From positions 22,245,246-22,309,245 of the forward strand of contig OW203773.1 in assembly GCA_934045905.1 (NCBI GenBank): a stretch of DNA of 64,000 bases. Direction: 5' to 3'. The position numbers were made by a program, and so were the translations under genes. The DNA comes from Leuctra nigra (Eukaryota; Arthropoda; Insecta; Plecoptera; Leuctridae). Positions 53,521 to 64,000 of this stretch are shown piece by piece (position 1 is the stretch's first letter; each line of letters starts with the position of its first letter). The notes beneath the pieces are model-generated. The model did no database searches, was not told the origin of the DNA, and saw nothing but the letters and a program-made list of their open reading frames with translations.

Positions 53521-56300
53521 ATGTCTCTGCTCTATAAGCCTTGAAACTTAAGCATCAAGAAAGCAATGATGAAAATGTAGTATATATCTTTCAAATATTA
53601 CAAGATTATAGAATAAAATGTCTTTAAAATGACAATAACTTTTGAAGTATTAGTCTTCAAATTGGCAAAAATACCTAGAATGTTCTAGTTGTTCGATTAA
53701 ACGGTTCTAGTTTAAAAAATTAATAATCCGGAAAGATGGTTTTCAATTTTACCCAATGAGAGGATTTGGCTGAAACTTTGTAAGATTTTGGACAATTGTT
53801 GGTCGTAATGACTTGTAAAAATTTCAATTTGGTTGGACCCACCAATCGATTTTTTTTAATTGGAACCATTCAGCGGATATAAAATAATCAAGTCTTGTAA
53901 GCCCAGAAATGGTCCGTATACGCGTGTGCAAAATTTCAACTCGATGAATGAAAATCTGTGAGCTGTGACCTGAAAGAAAAATACAGAGGTCGGAATGAGC
54001 CAGGAGTCGCTCTCTTAATCACGTATTACTAAATGCTACAGTGTTCTTAGTTGACCAATGCTCAAGTAGGCCAATATATCAACAAAAAAAAAATCACAAT
54101 TAATTTTGCTGACTCTTAATTTTCCACTAAAATGATTTACACAACATAAACACTAAGTACATAAAAATATTGTTAATAATGTAACTAGAGAATGAAGGGT
54201 CCTTACAAAAATAAATTGTGGTCCCATTATTTAAATGAAGATCTGTTGGACCAACTTAACATTGTTGATTTCTCGCCATGAAATCTGTAGTATTTCAACC
54301 CAATTCACATTCACACATCCACGCAACTTACAAATTAACATTACATTAAAATTGAGAGGTGTAAATGCTCAGCAGGGAATTTTTTCCATTTTCCAAATTT
54401 TTACCAACAAATATAAAAGCAAATAAAAAAATATATATAAATAAAAAAATATAAAGAGGGTGGAAACAAAATTGTACTTTACATTTGAATCAATAAAATG
54501 ATATACTTTATCTGAACACATATTTACTCCAAAGTAAATTATTTTGTAAAATTCGTTCTGGACAGAAATACTTTACTATAGGAAATGGGCGTGTACCAAG
54601 TTGAACAAAAACAGCACATCAGAAAATACAATAAAATTACTTGTACATTGCCGCATCATAAGTAGTGCCCTACGACCAAGTGTCCATAGCATTAGCCGGC
54701 CCAGACACCCCTAAAAATGTCTGTGAATATTTCCGAGAATTCAACATGTGTGTGGTATGTAACAGAAACCCTTCTTAACCTCTATAGTAACAGTCCTCGG
54801 CGAACATGCAGTAATCGGTCACGATTGTTCCGTATCATGTTACATGATAAGTTAATATCAATCTATTGCAAACAATTTATTAACATTATAATAATTACAG
54901 ATAATATTATACAGTCATTAAAACCTTATTCAAAATGAAGGTAAACAGTTGACAGATTTCAAGGTCGTCATTCTTACAGTAAATGGAACTTGTTGACGTC
55001 CTAGACTCCATTCGGACCGGACTTTTCAGCACCTGAGGGCAAATGCCAAAATACAATCGCCAATTAAATGCTGTAAAATACTGCGATACTGCAATTTTAT
55101 TGTAAATACTGCAATAAAATGCTGCACCTCAGAAACATGGATTTTCTTTGCTCTTCTATTGTTATGGGGTGGAATGGAGGTAGTGCCAGAAAAATATCCA
55201 AAATTAGCTTGGAAAATAGGAATTACAAACAGAAACTAGACTTCTCGTAGCTGCAAATTCCGCGTCGAACGTACTGAAGAGCGTTTGCGTCCTGAAGGCG
55301 TAAGTTTCAAGACTTGGCATCCAGGGTTCATCTTTGCCTGTCACCGACAATAGCTGAATATTATATGCGATGCGCGCGCACCTGCCTACGCTCTAATGAC
55401 CCGAGTGTGGCGTAGATTACTAAAATGTTTGCTGGTTTCTTCGGACCATCTCTATAATATTTAGTTGAAAATACTTATTATTCATCTATTTTCAACAATG
55501 CGCTAACCATATCTGACAACAAACATTAACAACAATAATAAATGTTCCACGTTCAAAATTCTGAAGATGAGCCTCCAGGAGTCATTAGGAGCGTCAATAG
55601 TCTCTCATGTGGCTGTAAAACATCTAAATTGTGATTTGTTCTTAACTTTTTCCCGCCTGCCGGAAGTAGAAAGTAATCCGATGCCGAAGCAGACGTAGAA
55701 TTATTCTTTATACAAACTGTCATGGTCAAAAAATTAAGTATCATTATTTTATTACATTGAATTGTCTTAAATTGTTTCAAGTTCATAATTTTAATTTGTA
55801 AGGTACGCTGATACCAAGCGGCTAACCATTTTTTTAATTGACAGTCACCAACAAAGTGATTTAATAAAATTGTATCCATGCAAAATAGTTAAAAATATAA
55901 AAAATATATTTGGCAATTGAATTTTCGCCAGGGTCTTCAATACAGTTTGTATAGAAGTATGTAGACTGGAAATGTTGAATTCAATGTTTACAAATGACAA
56001 TATTAACAAGATTCATCCAACATGTATCTGAGAACAGCTACTTTTACTCGAATACTCCAAATAGTGTGAGCAAAAGTGTCGTGGGGCGATCTTGAATAAG
56101 GAGTACACACCAGCTAACTCGTGGATTGTGAAAATGAACGGACTGTCCAGAGTCGAATGTCGAGATGACATATGAAAGATTCACATTGGAATCTTATGTC
56201 TTCGTTGTGACTTCGATCGAGAAGTAAACTATATTCTTCGATTCTGTAAACTTGGTGAACTCCTCCGCAACACACGACACCACTCCATCCGATCCACTCA
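53521..56300. other. unassigned AT-rich DNA
   Basis: Nothing is supported over this 2.8 kb. Short frames at 54235-54426, 54717-54938 and 55553-55879 show no recognisable domain. Confidence 0.4.
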
Positions 56301-56309
56301 ATGTCGTGA

Positions 56310-56412
56310 CTACCCAACACGACCTGAGAATGACAAGAGAATAAGCAGATAATATCCAATACACTATCTGTAGCAAAACACGGGCTTACAACAGGAAATA
56401 TTTTGGAACAAT
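56310..56412. repeat. family A fragment
   Basis: CGACCTGAGAATGACAAGAG, CACTATCTGTAGCAAAAC, ACGGGCTTA and TTTTGGAACAA match family A; the copy breaks off where the next element's T-rich end begins. Confidence 0.7.
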
Positions 56413-56870
56413 TTTCTATTTTTTTATTTTTTTATTAGCCACACAGTTACAGTAACAGTTTGTAGCCAATACTCTACAAAACACATCAAACTAATTCCTG
56501 CAAAGCCATGCATGCAGGTGAAAACCACAAGGAATAAAATAACAATACAAATAATGCGGTGTGATAACACAAGAAAAAAAATCCAAGATCACAAAACTCC
56601 TACAACAATAATACGTATACCAATGCCACTGTGAAATAATAAAAAAATTGAGATTTTATTTTTCATATAATGAATTAAGTACCAAACGAATAATTTTTCA
56701 TATTTTTATAGAAATTAATCAACAGAAAAATTAATAATTTGAAAGAATCCAATTTTTAACTTCGCGTTTAATTTTAGCATATTTTTCTAAATTCTTTAAG
56801 TTATCAGGGATAAAATTTAAAATATTCGAAACGTTAACAGCTAATCGCCTCTTATCTTATTGGTCTTAAT
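56413..56870 (-). mobile_element. short 3' fragment of a non-LTR retrotransposon
   Basis: On the minus strand a frame near 56865-56745 reads RLAVNVSNILNFIPDNLK, then KYAKIKREVKNWILSNY-stop, the typical last helix of a non-LTR RT. About 330 bases of 3' UTR follow, ending in an A-rich tail (T-rich on the plus strand, 56413-56440). Almost the entire element is missing. It interrupts family A at TTGGAACA. Confidence 0.6.
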
Positions 56871-57770
56871 GAAAATTATTACAATTTCAAGCTTAAGGCA
56901 ATTCGACCGAAAAAGTGACATTAGTCGTTTTTGGGCCCCACAAAAAAATCCGGGGTTTTTAAATATGTAAAATACACGTTACTTTAGACATCTCATAGAC
57001 AAACCGTTTATCTAAATGACACGAAACTTGCAGAGAATATTCATTAGATATCTAGTTATGAGCTGACAGGCCCCTTTTTTATTTTTATGTTTCAATTTTT
57101 ACAATATAAACAAATATACAACGTACCGGATTTTAGAGTAAAATATTACTGATTTAGTAGAAGCTACAGTCAAAGTAGGAATGAAGTTATCGAAATTTGG
57201 GGGCCGCGTCATGACATCCGCTCATTCTTTGTGAACAAAATGAGCCCACGTGGAAGTCTGTAGTGTGAATGGTAGGGCTTGTGGCGTGGCGATAGAAAAT
57301 AAGTTTTCGTTTCAAAAATAAACAGGTAAAAATTTACGGTACTACAATAATGTGTCAAAAAAGATACTCTGAGTTGTAGAATTACTTACTGAATGAGAAA
57401 ATTACCCTCCCGACTCTTTGAGTGCAATAGTTTCGCCAATAACGTTTATTGTACTTTTAGTCACGTGGTTCGCTCGAAGAGCTACAGTTTGTTCAAATCT
57501 TCTGTACAATGATTATGGTGGTGAAGATGGCAACGAAAATGATGAACTACGCTAGCACCAACACTACAAAATGAAAATCAGCTAGAACTAGGTGGCACAT
57601 TCAAGTTAGCGGATTTTATTTGGAGAGTTTAGGTTGGCAAAGTGTGAATTCAGATGGAAGGTCTGGATGGTGCTGCTTAGTTACACCCTAACGGCGTTGT
57701 AAGCGTAAATTGAACAGCCTATATCTAGATAATTTAAAATGTGGTCTATTAAGTCCGAGCAATCAGGAGC
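56871..57770. other. unassigned DNA
   Basis: No gene or repeat boundary is recognised. Confidence 0.4.
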
Positions 57771-57784
57771 CGATTTGTTTGAAC

Positions 57785-57880
57785 ATATATGCGTTAATGC
57801 GTTGTAACGCGTTGATGAGTGAGCACACACACGTGCAACATCCCCAGCCAAACACAATACACTATACGACACAATACGAC
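57785..57880. repeat. dispersed repeat E, copy 2
   Basis: Matches 18290-18425, including CGCGTTGATGAG and GAGCACACACACGTGCAACA. Confidence 0.7.
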
Positions 57881-58822
57881 TTTCTTTGCAATTTTCCAAA
57901 TTGGAAAATATTTTTAACATGTTGAGTTTGAAATAATGGAAAATTTGTATCCCTAAAAACCGCACCATATAGATAGATTTATATGAATAATAGGGGCAAG
58001 GTTTCAACGGAATCTAAAATTGTGTACCGGCGGAAAATTGACGATGCTTACGGTCACAAAGAAAAAAATCCCTCTTACGTTTAAAAAAAAAATCCTTTAA
58101 CTTAAAAATTGACGTTTCAAGTCTATACTGTAATATTTGTAGTTTAAAAAAATATTTTGTTTCAAGAAAAATCAAATTTTTACTACGTAATTATAAATAA
58201 ATTTTTATCTTCACAAGTATTTATCACACACTCATGATTCTAGTTCATTTTGTAGATAACATATGAAATAATATGTGGAAAAAAATTCAACAATGTGTCT
58301 CTGATAGTTTCGTTAAAAATTGTTCCTAGGAAGCATACAAATTTACATGTTAAACCTTAGTGTAATACTAACAGTTAAAAACACCCACCTCGGCGCAACT
58401 ATATTCTTATAAACGTATTTTAGTTGGTTGTGCTTTTCGCCTTTCACCTTAACATGACGAAACATCAGAGGAACTTCATTTACTTTCTAATTGCTAGTTC
58501 ATTCTTTTCACATATCTTGTGAAAAGAGGTATCCATACACCAGCCGTTGGGTAAAATTGTACCTAAAGAAACAAAATCATGCCCATTTGTGCGCGACACA
58601 ATAATAATGTATTTCATGCGTAATATAATGTGACAAACTGCTGTAATTTTATTATTTCTGCCTATTGTTATTTCACATTTCTTTGACTAATTATTCCTCT
58701 ATCTATTTTACCTTCGATGGTATAGTTTAAAATTTAAATTTCACTCTTATGATTTCTCCACCTCTTTCGTTGTATACTATTTTTCTAAATACTTTCGTTG
58801 TGTTTTCACCGCAGTCAAATCA
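57881..58822. other. unassigned AT-rich DNA
   Basis: Nothing recognised. Confidence 0.4.
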
Positions 58823-58832
58823 AATGCATCAT
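58823..58832. repeat. target-site duplication of the 58.8-60.3 kb element, left copy
   Basis: AATGCATCAT is repeated at 60268-60277, directly outside the element's two ends. Confidence 0.85.
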
Positions 58833-60267
58833 TTATTTTTATTTATTTATTTATTTCACAGCCATTTGTTCACATCTTTTTTTAAAATTTAATGTATAAA
58901 TGTTGTCAATAGAATAAATAACAGGTTTAAAAGTACATAAATTCATAATACACCACAAAACGCTAAAAAGCTTGGTAAAAACAAGGTTAGAATACATGAT
59001 CCATGAATTCGTCGGTTGAGTAGAAAGATCCTTCCAACAGCATGATTTTGAGTTCACTTTTAAATACATCACTTGTCTTGGAGTTTTTTATTGTTTCTGG
59101 GATTTTATTATAAAATTTCCGACCCATTTGTAATACACCCTGTGATGACAGCTTTAGTTTACAATAATTGTGCTGAAGGTCGTTCACTCTCCTCGTGTTA
59201 TGCACATCTGGATTACCTTTATTGAAGAGGTTCAGATTGTTTCTTACAAAAATACAAGTGTTAAAAATATATATACAGGGTATAGTGTCAAAATTCGCAA
59301 GTCCCGAAATAACTGCCTACAAGAATCTCTAGGCCCCCGCCTCATCATCTGCCTGACAATTCTCTTTTGGGCAATAAACACACGCTTGCTTGATGTCGTT
59401 GCGCCCCAAAACACTATACCGTATGACATGATGCTTTGCGCCAGGGCGAAATAGACAGTTCTCACTACAGCTGTGGAACATTGGTTTGCCAAAGTCCTTA
59501 TCAAATATCCAATTCTCGCCATTTTAGATACTAGTTCGGTTGTATGAGGAATCCACTTTAGTTCGTGGTCGATAGTGATGCCGAGAAACTTGGTGGTTTG
59601 GGAAGTCGCCATGTTGATGTTAGGCAGTTGCCGGTTTCCTCTAGCAGAGAAGACCATCACTTGAGTCTTCTCAGGGTTTAGAGTTAGGCTATTGTTCTCA
59701 AACCACACTTTCAGCTGGTTTGTTATAGCTTTAATGTCTTCGCTGAGGTCTTCCAACGACGACGATTCTACAACCGCCGTAGTGTCGTCGGCATATTGGA
59801 CCACTCTCCCATTGACGTCTGAGATGGTAACATAAGGTCCGAGGTCGTTAACAAGCATACTGAATATGAGAGGACCAAGGATTGACCCCTGCGGCACTCC
59901 ACAGGTTATGGTTTCCCAGTTTGACTGCCCACCATTGTGGACAATCACTTTTTGTGCTCGGTTCTTCAAGTATGACTCGAACCACCGTCCCAGCACTCCA
60001 CTCACCCCATAACACTGCAGTTTTCTCAATACCAGATCGTGTTGAAGCGAGTCGAAAGCTTTCGACAGATCACAGAAAGTCGCACCAGCATGCTGTTTGT
60101 TTTCTAGTATTCTAGTTATGTTGTTAATAAGTCCGAAGGCCGCTGTGGTTGTCGAAAACCCAGGGCAAAAGCCGTGCTGGTGTTCAGAAACCATAGATGT
60201 CTTCTCAAGATGTCTGGAGAGTCTAATGTGCATGAGCTTTTCCAACACCTTTGCAAACGACGGAAGC
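58833..60267 (-). mobile_element. 5'-truncated non-LTR retrotransposon with target duplication
   Basis: A 1435-bp minus-strand insertion. The 3' end is an AAAT/AAAAT simple repeat (TTTATTTTTATTTATTTATT on the plus strand at 58833). The 5' end is cut inside RT at LPSFAKV, right at the duplicated target. Both borders are therefore defined. One frameshift breaks the ORF near its end. Confidence 0.88.
58987..60267 (-). pseudogene. non-LTR reverse transcriptase, truncated and frameshifted
   Basis: The first 340 codons (60267 to 59244) are an RT: LPSFAKVLEKL, AFDSLQHDLVLRKL (motif A), CGVPQGSILGPLIF (motif B), VQYADDTTAV with the catalytic YADD, KTQVMVF, then KFLGITIDHELKW and the SYGIVFWG thumb region. 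A one-base shift near 59245-59265 (in a TATATATTTTTAAC stretch) ends that frame. The natural C-terminus continues at 59205-58987 (HNTRRVNDL, GRKFYNKIPETI, a LEGSFYSTDEF end). RT motifs 0-2 and any endonuclease are missing through truncation. The clade is not certain; the motifs suit CR1/Jockey-related elements. Confidence 0.88.
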
Positions 60268-60277
60268 AATGCATCAT
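60268..60277. repeat. target-site duplication of the 58.8-60.3 kb element, right copy
   Basis: AATGCATCAT, identical to 58823-58832. Confidence 0.85.
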
Positions 60278-62480
60278 GTTCCCACCTAGTTCAAACAACT
60301 TTGTTTATTTGATAGATATCGACACTGTATTACAAATCTGTTATTTAAATTGTCATTCACAACGGGTAAACAGTCGTTCTACTAACGAAGAGTGGCATTA
60401 TGTCATCAATACTAAAAGCAAAAAAGCGGAGAGTTGAGTTGGAGGAAAATATGTCATCTGAGTAACAAAAGTCTGTAATTAAATTCAATGATGGATTACA
60501 TTATAGAATTCTCACCACATTTATTTCATTTAAATTGGAAAATAGGTGAATTATATTAAGAATAATTTGATCAATTGTAACTATCATTGGTCAGCATCGC
60601 TATGACATATCGTATATCATTCATATTTTCATGCAATACAAATGAGCAAAAGGTTTATCATTGTCTTCCAACGTGTTTCATAAAAATTGTAACGACCATG
60701 ATCCCAAAATAAAATCATAAAATCATTTAACTATTATGTTTTAAATAATTCTCTCGCTGTTTTCCCCTTGCACTATCTGACTTAGTACTGTGTTAATATT
60801 ATGCAAACACAATGAGGACATCGTAAAATCCCTTGCAACAAGGATATGGAAATCATGGGGGATTGTGTATTGTTACAAACAACATTGGCACGGTCTGGGG
60901 GAAGGGACCCCCACTAACATAAGAGTCATAGGCGCACAGAAGCAATTTTAATAATTTAAAAAAATTATTTGGGATGTTTCAACACGAATTTACTATATTT
61001 AAAACTTATATTTATCTCGAAAAATGATGGCGTTCACAGAGGCTATTAATTTGACACATTCTCAGGAAGTTATATTATTTTGAAGTGCCAAGTGCTATGG
61101 GGCCAATCTAGTTGAGTAAGTTGAGAAGATTGCACAACAGCTACACTGCAAAGTAGTTCAAAAGGTGGGTATTAACGAGGGAAACTTATACTGATTTTAC
61201 CAAATCATAGAATTTAATTATTTGATTCATTTTTCAATCGTTTCTCTTCAATTGTATACTTTTTAGATTATATTGAACGTAAATATTCCGGTAGTAAAAT
61301 CTTTGTAATTTCATTTCATTAACTCTCATTGGAGTCGGTGAAGAGGACAGATTAGACATAGGGGGATGGAAGGTAGAATTATAAAAATCCAGAGAGTACA
61401 AGAATTTCTGCGTGAAATCCTGCCTTTGATAGATTCTTCACCCATAGCCATTGCGCCCTATGGGTGATTTTATCATTAAATTGTATATTATATTCGACCT
61501 TATCGCACTGAGGGCAAATACTAATCGGGATAAGGTTCATGTCGTTTACCAACACACTTCTACTCACTGCACGCACCTATGTGTGAATATAAGAACACTT
61601 TGTCACCTATATTAATATGACTCCTAAATTAGGAGACAGCGCTTCACGTTCAAAACTAGCTTGAAGTGATTGGTTTCATGAGAAGATTTAATTACAGTAT
61701 TTAATTTAGATGGTAAAAATGCGTAATAATAATTTTTAAACAGAAAGCTAGGTGTATTTTGTGTATGACAATCGTGAAAAAATCAATGTTCAGAGGTGTT
61801 ATGGAACACTGCAACATTACTGTTGACGTTATGGAGACGAGAAAGCACACACATGTGGGCAAACATTACTTTACCTCCACAGACCCAGACATATTTTATG
61901 CCCGGATTTTGGTAAATTTTTTTTCTTAGGAGAAAATCACTTGAAAAAATTTAAAAATAATATAATAAAAAATCAAAATGTTTTAAATGTTTTTTTAATA
62001 TTTTAATTATTTTTTTATTTGTATTGACTAATTAAAAAATCACTGTTACTTACGGTGTAAAAATTTAAAAAAAAATATAATCTGTTCTGTTTTTTATGGC
62101 ATTGAAGCAATAAAACATTTATTTTTTATATTCCACAAATAATAATTACAATTTTTTTAAATTACTGTAATTAATTTAATTACAAACAAACAAAAAACAA
62201 AAAAAAAACAGAGATTTGTGCCATAAGTTTCAAGTGGAGACGCTCGCTCCGCTCGCTTAATTGTGGATGTTTTTAATTTTGTCCATTTATAGAAGAACTA
62301 ATTTTCTTGGTGATGTTGACGAAGTAATGCCGAGGATGGTTAGTTTCAATGGCATGGATTCTTCTGTGTCCTTTCCTAGGGTTATAAGAATCTACATATT
62401 GACTGAGGGTAATCAAGAAACAATTAAATCAAAGAATATCTACTAGATCTCAGAAGAATTGCTCTGCAATTTCTAAGAAG
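60278..62480. other. unassigned, very AT-rich DNA
   Basis: Nothing is supported. 61900-62210 is low-complexity T/A sequence. Frames at 61379-61576 (-) and 62261-62446 (+) show no domain. Confidence 0.4.
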
Positions 62481-62489
62481 TCTGCTTTG

Positions 62490-62850
62490 CTGAGGATACC
62501 TTGAGGACATCCGGGGTGCATGATTAGATTGATGTAAACTGAGCCAACTTGCTCGATCTTTGTCCCCCACACTCCGTTTCCCCCACTTTACTCATGTATC
62601 AGAACCATGGCGCTGTACGGGTGTTGTTATGATAGAGGGACAGGGAGTTTTCTTGTGTCTCTATGTCGCTGTGTCACGGTGTGTTTAATAGCCGGTTAGC
62701 TGCTATCTGTGTTGTGATTGAGCTGGCGGTTGGTTTGTTTACATCAGCTGTTTTATCTGGGGTTGGGCAGTCGAGGTGGATTTCACGTCAGTGTGCACCT
62801 GATGAAGAAGATTGAAACATCTTCGAAATATTCTGTTGTATTTTATTATT
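62490..62850 (+). mobile_element. possible PLE 3' tail
   Basis: A GC-richer, G/T-biased stretch of about 300 bases leads into CACCTGATGAAGAAG, the position and form in which PLE 3' ends carry their hammerhead. No PLE coding sequence was found upstream. The call is tentative and rests on the motif and composition. Confidence 0.35.
62793..62840 (+). ncRNA. hammerhead-like motif
   Basis: Core CTGATGA at 62799-62805, a six-pair stem II (GAAGAT/ATCTTC, 62807-62812 and 62819-62824), GAAA at 62825-62828, then TATTC in place of CGTC. The U-A pair plus UU/UUC could replace the usual C-G and GUC, but stem I does not pair convincingly, so this is a variant or decayed ribozyme. Confidence 0.45.
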
Positions 62851-63677
62851 TTAATTTGTGACGTCACCGGTGTATGTCCACGAGTTCGTATGGTTTTAAT
62901 AATTGTTCACCCGGTACATTATCCTTTTCTCTTAATTATACTCATTAAATTAGGACGTCAAAATTATTTTTAATGATAATTTGTATGTGTTTGGTCAGTG
63001 ACTGATATATTGTTCTTTTTCCTTCACTAGAAATCTACATTGGTGACTGTTAGTGAAGAACTGTCTTACATCATCATACAAAACGTAGACTGCATTACGA
63101 TACCTTCAAGGTAAGGAATTCTTCTTTATAATCTGACTTATCCTCATCTAATAATGGGTTGCCCATTGAAATATGTCTTGTGGTAGAAATTAAGAGTGCC
63201 TAGTTGTGAAGGACGTAATTATGCACTTCTGCCTCATGAGGTACTTATTGTCTCATCAAGTAGACAGCTTCATGATAATGAACCCGGTGCCTAAAGTAAA
63301 TGATTCCGAAGTTTGCGGAAAATATAGGACATTAAAGGATGCAATTAAAGTAAATGCAAATCCTTGAGATGTTTTTTGTTTGAAAGGTATCAAGAAAAAA
63401 TAAATTAAAACATTTCCATACAGAACAATTAAATTTCAAAAAATTTCATCCTCCGAATGAAATAACTGAAAATTTAAGTTAACTTATGATCAAATACGTT
63501 TTCCATATTATTTGAGATTAAAGTTATAATTAAGGAAAATAAATTTAAATGTTTAAAAATTTACGCAAGTTCCAGCAGCATAGCCCAACTCAAGCTAGAC
63601 AGAGTACGAAGAAATCTGAACGTTTCCGACCGAGGCGGGACATGAACAGGACCGAACGTCTACCTTGGTGCCGTATC
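62851..63677. other. unassigned DNA
   Basis: No gene recognised. Confidence 0.4.
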
Positions 63678-63899
63678 AACGTACACTTGGCCAAACAAAA
63701 CTTGAACGTTCAATAAATCTGATAGGCTGATAAATGTAAGATCGCACCATCAGAAGTCAGTCTAAGCGATCTCATTGTCTCACTCTAGTAGGTGACCTCA
63801 CATTCAATGATAATAACAAGCTTTGATTGGTTATGGGACATGACCAGCAGTCATTAAAATTTGGTCAACGTTCAAGTTATGTTTGGCCGAGTGTACGTT
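63678..63899. mobile_element. 222-bp MITE
   Basis: AACGTACACTTGGCCAAACA opens the left 33-base repeat (63678-63710); the right one (63867-63899) is its complement with two mismatches. The interior is non-coding. No target duplication was found. Confidence 0.65.
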
Positions 63900-64000
63900 C
63901 TGGAAATACACGTCCTGGGGAGTCCGGCACTTGTGGGAATTCCAGGCCAAAATAGGTCAGGGGATGGGTGGGTTCGTGCCGTGGGCGCCTGGCGGGCGGG
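63900..64000. other. GC-rich window end
   Basis: The last 100 bases become markedly G-rich (GGCGCCTGGCGGGCGGG). It may be the edge of another element, but it is cut by the window. Confidence 0.3.

Noticed and set aside
60097..60437. Plus-strand frames opposite the RT at 59.2-60.3 kb
   Set aside because: Antisense shadows of the minus-strand RT and of its right flank.

Overview
This is repeat-dominated, AT-rich eukaryotic DNA, most likely intergenic or heterochromatic sequence of an arthropod (probably an insect). The evidence is the mix of elements: a Jockey-clade non-LTR retrotransposon, Penelope-like elements (PLEs) with a GIY-YIG endonuclease, a Gypsy-type LTR element with a GPY/F-like integrase tail, other truncated non-LTR elements, tRNA-derived SINE-like heads, many MITEs and several foldback elements. 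The species cannot be named from the sequence. No complete host gene is visible; a few exon-like patches (12.1 kb, 19.9-21.8 kb) are the only hints of host coding sequence. There are no operons, bacterial signals or CRISPR arrays. 'Family A' below is a label for this window only; it names a dispersed non-coding repeat found here about ten times.

Layout. 0-2.1 kb: end of a family A copy, then unassigned DNA. 2.1-8.3 kb: a 5'-truncated PLE (2132-8308) framed by a 13-bp target duplication. It carries a full-length, intact Jockey element on the minus strand (2652-7426) and a small Jockey RT fragment, and it ends in a hammerhead-like motif. 10.5-11.9 kb: two MITEs about 555 bp long. 13.5-16.8 kb: a Gypsy element with near-identical 1066-bp LTRs and a gutted interior. 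17-24 kb: family A, paired repeats, small MITEs and exon-like patches. 24.7-26.2 kb: a foldback element with a hAT-type MITE nested in it. 29-31 kb and 45-47.6 kb: two copies of one repeat holding a shared 57-codon frame. 31.4-33.4 kb: a minisatellite-armed foldback element with a nested non-LTR fragment and a SINE-like head. 34.7-35.3 kb: a tRNA-like head followed by a GC-rich GGCCAG-type island. 35.9-43.5 kb: a foldback element, a PLE 3' half and family A, joined into a composite unit and repeated in tandem. 47.6-50.5 kb: an RNase H fragment and two family A copies, one split by a 205-bp palindrome. 51.1-52.5 kb: four diverged ~268-bp tandem units, then a 385-bp palindrome. 56.4-60.3 kb: two 5'-truncated non-LTR elements. 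60.3-64 kb: mostly unassigned, with a hammerhead-like PLE tail and a terminal MITE.

Working parts. The only protein-coding element that looks intact is the Jockey: a zinc-knuckle ORF1 overlaps an endonuclease/RT ORF2 by 11 nt from the second ATG of ORF2. The PLE copies keep the RT catalytic YVDD motif and the endonuclease but lack the RT N-terminus. Their 3' ends can be folded as type I hammerhead ribozymes; the 42.7 kb copy has a complete core and paired stems I and II. The most informative parts are the nested insertions, where target duplications and paralogous uninterrupted copies give the order of events. Boundaries and repeat matches were found by eye, so identities are approximate.
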